This document shows, piece after piece, positions 26,801 to 32,800 of a DNA stretch of 36,825 nt. How positions within the stretch are numbered: position 1 is the first letter of the stretch; the number at the start of each line of letters is the position of its first letter. The stretch covers positions 1 through 36,825 of the forward strand of contig JAIPMN010264106.1 in NCBI GenBank assembly GCA_020650975.1. Reading direction: 5' to 3'. The notes beneath the pieces were generated by a model. The model saw only the letters and a program-made list of their open reading frames with translations, did not search any database and was not told the origin of the DNA. The DNA is from Apostichopus californicus (taxonomy: Eukaryota > Echinodermata > Holothuroidea > Aspidochirotida > Stichopodidae). The position numbers and the translations under genes were made by a program.

Positions 26801-29800
26801 GAACCTTTTCATATCATCGACTAAGATTCTCCCCTTGTCCCCCGCCTCCACCCCCCTGTCTCTCCTCTTCTCATAGCTCTCTTCCACCCTTTTCTCTCCA
26901 CACCTTTCTGTCTTTGTCCTTCTCTAGTTTATTCTCTACCCCCTTCCCTTAATCCTCTCTTTGTCCCTCTACTGTTTATCTCCTACCTCTCCTCTTCCCC
27001 TGTTGGTTTTCTTTCTTTCTTCTCTCCACCCCTTGTCTACTAATCCCCTTACATCTATCTCTTTGTGTTCACCATGCTCATTAACCTGTCTGTATTCTGT
27101 GCGTGTTTTTGTCCCTTCAGTTACTTTACGTTATTTGTCATTTGGCCTCTGAAGAAGATCCTGCTAGGATCGAAACGTCAGGCCAACTAACTTTTACACA
27201 AAAAGATTAATTCGACGAATCGCACAGAGATACTATCTCCTTGTAGGTTTTAAATTTTGTCTGAATAAAATCTGAAGGTAAAAGTGGCCAAAATGAAAAG
27301 AGATGTTTTGGACGTACCACCAGTAGATATGTCCGGATTCCAGCCAAGCACACGAGAACAAGGAGGATGTACTGACGGTGACTATCTTGTCCCCCTGGAA
27401 CTCTCCAAAGCTGAGCGCCGGTTGCTCCAACTTTGAGGCTACGGGGATGAGGGTATCGTCTACGAAGGTCGCGATCTAACGAGATGTAAAAACGACAGAT
27501 GATTATATGTGAGCCTTGAATGAACACTGAACTGTTTGTGCAATGGAACGTGAACAGCTATAGATGTGCAATTTAATTACAAATTACATCATCGCTCGAA
27601 ACACCGAGAAAAAGAATTGTTCTAAAAAACTGCAGGGAAAGGTAAACAAGCAGATGTTCAGGTTTGATGTTTTTTCCAAATCTAATGTTTTATCATATCC
27701 ACTGCAAAGACAGCTATAGTGAGCAATAAAACAATGTTATTTCACAGCATCCCTAGGGCCTTCTCTTGATACAAGACTCTAAAACCATCAAAGTTTAAAA
27801 CTTTAAACAAGCAAATATGATTTGTGAGCACAGAGGCACTATTAAGGATACCACTTGACCCACGGAAGTCTGACACATCAGTCTACTGAATATTCAGGTC
27901 TAAAAGACGAGACTGGTGACACAACTTTGATTGAACCTTTACAGGTTACTGATAAGCTACGGAAACTGTTTAAAGGTGTTTTACCTTCCCAGAATCCATC
28001 AGTAGGATGGTTTTCTCGTAGCACGACGAAATCTGGCAAATGGTCTCTCCCACGAGACCAAGGAACATCGTCTTAGGATGGTAGATGGTGGGCGACTGAG
28101 AAAGAGAAGAAAGAAAAGACTTATAAATAGGTGGAGCGGGGGGAAGGGGGTCTTTGAAGAGGGCAGAGATGGGGGTAGTAGCTGGCCAATGCTGGTGGCT
28201 CCTTTGTTTTTTGCTTGGTGCTTAGTTTTTCTTACTTTAATCGGCACAGCGTGAAAGTATGACAATTTGGGGCCTGCAACAACATCCCGGTTGAATAGGA
28301 ATTAGTATTTTGTGGTCTGCTATTCTGACACATCGGTAGTACTGCTGGTCTAGTGAGGTACTCTCTACTATTTGACATTGTTTCAACCTTGCTGCAGGCG
28401 ATCTTGCAGCTGCTCATGCTTTTCTTTCAGACTCTTTTTGATGAACGACTCGTCCAAAACAGCTACGAAAAAAAATTCTGGCTCCGTTTGGAAGATATCT
28501 GAGTTTGAAAGGTGTGTCTTGAGGCTGCCATTTTGTAAATCTGTGATGTCATAGTGTCCACTAAGAACCGAAACTCTTTACTTTCTCTTTTGTTTTCCTT
28601 TTCATATTTTCTAGGTAGAATGTCAACGGTGCCAAGTCAGAAACCCATCATCATTAGGTCATGTTGAGATGTGCAATATTTGAGATTCATAATTTGCAAA
28701 AACCCATCACCATTCCAGAAAATAAACATTTTTGAACAATAAAGAAGACAACCAAACCAAATTGAACCACATGTGGTTCGATGATGTCATATTTCAACTT
28801 GATCAAGTCTTCTGCTTTGTCTGTGAAGGAACATTAAACCTGTGATATCTCTCAAATGGAATTCAATTTTTCTCAGCTGTTCGGGGGAGCTGTCCATCAC
28901 AAACATCTCTACAAAATCCACCAATAACAAGGGGTTTGGTTTGTGTCTCCATTAATGGGGCCATTTCCCTTAATAAATAATACGGCTAGACTTCAAAAAG
29001 ATTCCAAACTCCTTACCTCGTTTGATTTGTATGGTTTGGCTTCCTTCCATTTCCACTGATGGAGTTGTCCGTCTTGGTCCACAGCCACCAATTCACTGTA
29101 CATAGCACCAATGTGGCTGAAGATGGTCTTTGAACCTCCCTAAAATTATTCAGTTGCAGAACAAGAAAACACACTTTAAAGTTTCCTTTAAATTTTTTTC
29201 CTGAAAAATTTGCAGCTGTAATCATCCAACAGACTATTTGTCTGTTTAAAAGAACACTGTTTTATCCAACAAATGATAAATGAAAATTTGTATGGAACAC
29301 AACGGAACTATTCATTGTTCACTAACCCTGGTTCACCAAATTTTAAAGAAATTTAATTCATAATTTGATTAATACCAGAAGATTTTTTGGTTACATTATT
29401 TGAAGCTTACACACTAAAGATCATTTTATGTTAGGCTACCTGAAGTAGGCCTAACAATTGTAACTCTTGGAAAATGTATGTTAACCCCTCTCTTTAATTT
29501 TTGGTGATGGTAAGGGAGGGGGGATTCAAAGAGCCTTGAATCCCAGACATGGCATATTGTAGCCTAAAGTTATCACCAGTGTCATTTCTAAAATACCTTA
29601 CTTGTGAAGTTTAATCATAGTGTAATAGTAGTTCTAGGCCTAACTGTAATATCTAGCACAGGATCTGAACGTTAGGCTAAACAGATGGGAAGAGTATCCG
29701 AGTAAAATTGACCGGTCAGGACAAAAACGTTCTTTTTGCCTGAGAAGAACATTTTATTAGTCTTGAAAATTTATACATAAGATGTATGGTAAGGAGGATT

Positions 29801-32800
29801 TTTTGTTACTTTTCTAGACTAAAACTAAAAAAATTCAAGACCCAGAAAAAGAGGTTTCTCCCGATTCAGGGATAGGATTTGGGTAAAACTGTCAAAAGCT
29901 CTCAACCAAGTTCAAGCAGCTCCGTTACAAAGAAATATGAAACCCTGATACAGACAAAAATCGGAAAAAAACCTGATAGATACATCAATAGTTATGATAT
30001 TTACCTTATCTGGCCACCACTCATAATCTTCCCCCAGTACCAATAGATTTTGACTCTGGTGGCTAACGTTGGTTTTTTTACTATCGCCGTACGTGGGGCT
30101 TTCTCCTCCCACCTTTCCCCCACTGCTGCTGGCACCCAGATCCCTGACGGAACTCTCGCGCCAAAGACGATCCCTTGCCCTCAGGAAGTCCCTCTCACTG
30201 GGGTCTCGTTCTCTCTCTGCTTTAAAAATAAAATTTGGTACGGATTTTTAATTGTCAATATGTAGTGGCGATACAGTTTCATATCAAATTGGTAAGGTTC
30301 CCGAACAAATTTTTTATTCTATGAAGCTGTTGAACTGTCATTTTAAAAAGTTTGATATTTTGCCTAGTATGTGGTACCTTTTGTGAAACTGATGCGAACC
30401 AGCAAATAAATCTCAAATTTGCTTCATTATCTTCATTTTCCTAAATATCTTCTTTGTTTAATAATTCAATCACCCTTTTCAGTTTTGTGTTTGATATATT
30501 TTGTGATGCTTTCTGCAACTTAAAGCAGTATTTCAAGTTTGGTTTAGAAACAAAATTTCCCAGCATAAGGAGTAATTATTAAAATTTACCAATTTGCCAA
30601 ACTAACTTTCATTCCAGATTTTGTCACCAAATGAATTTATTCCAGTGAATAATTAATGAATTTGATTTCAATCATCATTCAATCATCATTTAAGGTGTGT
30701 TAGCTCAGTGGTTAACGTCGGTGCCTTTCAATCATAAGGTCCCCAGTTCGAGTCACTCCAAGATTAATGTATGTCATCCAGTTACAGAGTTGTTGACAAT
30801 TCATAATCATGGACGTTAAAAACGAATCTAAGAGACTGACTTCGGTCAGCTTGCGGCTTTGATAAGACAATGAGGCTTATTCGCGAGTTCCTGCTTGCAG
30901 AAGGATCTAAAATACATACATACCTTTTTGTAGGCAGTACACTTTCCATAGTAATTAGTTTACTTATAAAGTAACTTGACTAACATAAACTAATGAGTGA
31001 CTTTCACTTAAAAGTGGAAAAGTTTGAAACCCTGCATGTTACATTTAGATTTTATCATTACTAGTTATGAAAAGTGTCCAGGCAGCTAAAAGTTGAGAAT
31101 CTCAAGAAACAAATTTAGTGCTTGCTTACTAACTTCACTTTGTTGACTAAAATGTAGGAGAGTGTCTTAGCTTAATGAACTATAACCTCATTTTGATTAA
31201 TGCTCTGTAAACTTTGGCTAAAATTGTTGAAAGAAGCACAAATGGTTTTTTAAACTCCAAATTTCCATGACACGTCATCTCAAAAAGGCCAAAAGGTTTT
31301 CTTCCCCATTCATTCACCTCTGCTACTAGTACTCAGTCTTCATAGGTAACAGGAGTCAAAAAATTTAAGCATTCATTTTACAAACTTTTCCTTTGTTAAC
31401 TTAAATTAAGGAGAGTGTCTCAGCATGATGAACTGTAATCTAAGTTTAATAAATGCTCTGCAAACGTTGGCTAAAATTGTTAAAACAAAGTTGTTAAAAT
31501 TTCAAATTTCCATGACACTTCAACTAAATAAGGCGCTAAGGTTGTTTTTGGTCACTCACTTCTGCTACTATTTCTCAGTCTAGATAGGTAACAGGTGTCA
31601 AACCAATTAAGCATTTTTCCTTTGGTGACTAAAATGTAGGAGAGTGTCTCTAGCTTGATGAACTCTAATCTCATCCTAATAAATGCTCTGTAAAATGTTG
31701 GCTAAAATTGTTGAATGAAGCACAAAGTTGTAAAAATTTCAAATTTCCATAACATCTCATCTAACTAAGGTGATGTGTATTTATTTTTATTTGGGGGGGG
31801 GGGGGTTTCTCACCTCTGCTACTATTACTCAGTCTCGATCGGTAACGGGAAGAGGACATTCCCAGTAGGTCCTCAGAGAACATCTCCTCAGCATCGATGA
31901 TGACGCTCGGGTGCGAGGAGTGAAGGGTACCGTCAAGGAGGGACATAAGGTCATCTAAAATGAAACATTGAAATTTGAATTAGGAAATTAATAGGAAATT
32001 AATATGAAATAACAATATCAGCTCAATTGCAGATTATTGCAACCAATGTCATCCGGAGAGATGTGATTTGCTGACTCTTTGACATAATCTTGCCTCATTT
32101 CTGTCGCATGAATATTCATCATGTGGCATCATGACACAGCCAGTTGGGACAATTTCCTAATGCTAATACCTCTCTAAACTGTACCCCAATATCATGCTTC
32201 AAAGCACTGGTATTGACAGTACAAACAGTTCCTAACTTTGATCTAATAGAAACATGATATTCATACTGCTCGTACTGACAATACGAGTGCTCTGAAGCAG
32301 GACATGACACTAAAGTATAGAAAAAATTGTCCCAACTGGGTGCACGACAAGACAAAGATCCAATGAAAAATGTGTTCTTTTTAAATGTATTTTGCTAATT
32401 GGTCAATTCAATAAGCATTTACAAGTAGAGATACCAGCTTCCTAGTTTATCCCTTGAGAATAAAATGTTCCCTTTTTTTTCTTACCTCCTCCGGATAAAT
32501 AATTATCATTGTCCTCACCATCCTCCCCATCTTCGTCATCTCTGCTCAAGAGGTTGTTTACTGCTTGATTGACATCGAGATTCTGGAGTTAAATCATTTG
32601 GAGAACAGATTAAGACGAGATATTGAAAGAACAGAGGTGCTTTTGACAAGAACGAGGAAATCAGTGATGTCGGGTATATATGTCCACTGAGCAACCAACC
32701 CCTCTAGTCACTAGAGTACACAGAGATTAGAGATTGTAGAAGTACACAATGAGTACCAGAAAACCGACAAACCACAATTATGAGTACAATTATTATGCCT

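Noticed and set aside
26761-27152. Plus-strand frames with Ser/Pro/Leu-rich peptides
   Set aside because: They come from CT-rich sequence and the Penelope-like repeat end; no start context or domain.
30692-30765. Possible tRNA gene from perfect A and B boxes
   Set aside because: No acceptor stem pairing, an irregular anticodon arm, and a long repeat body with a tail show a SINE.
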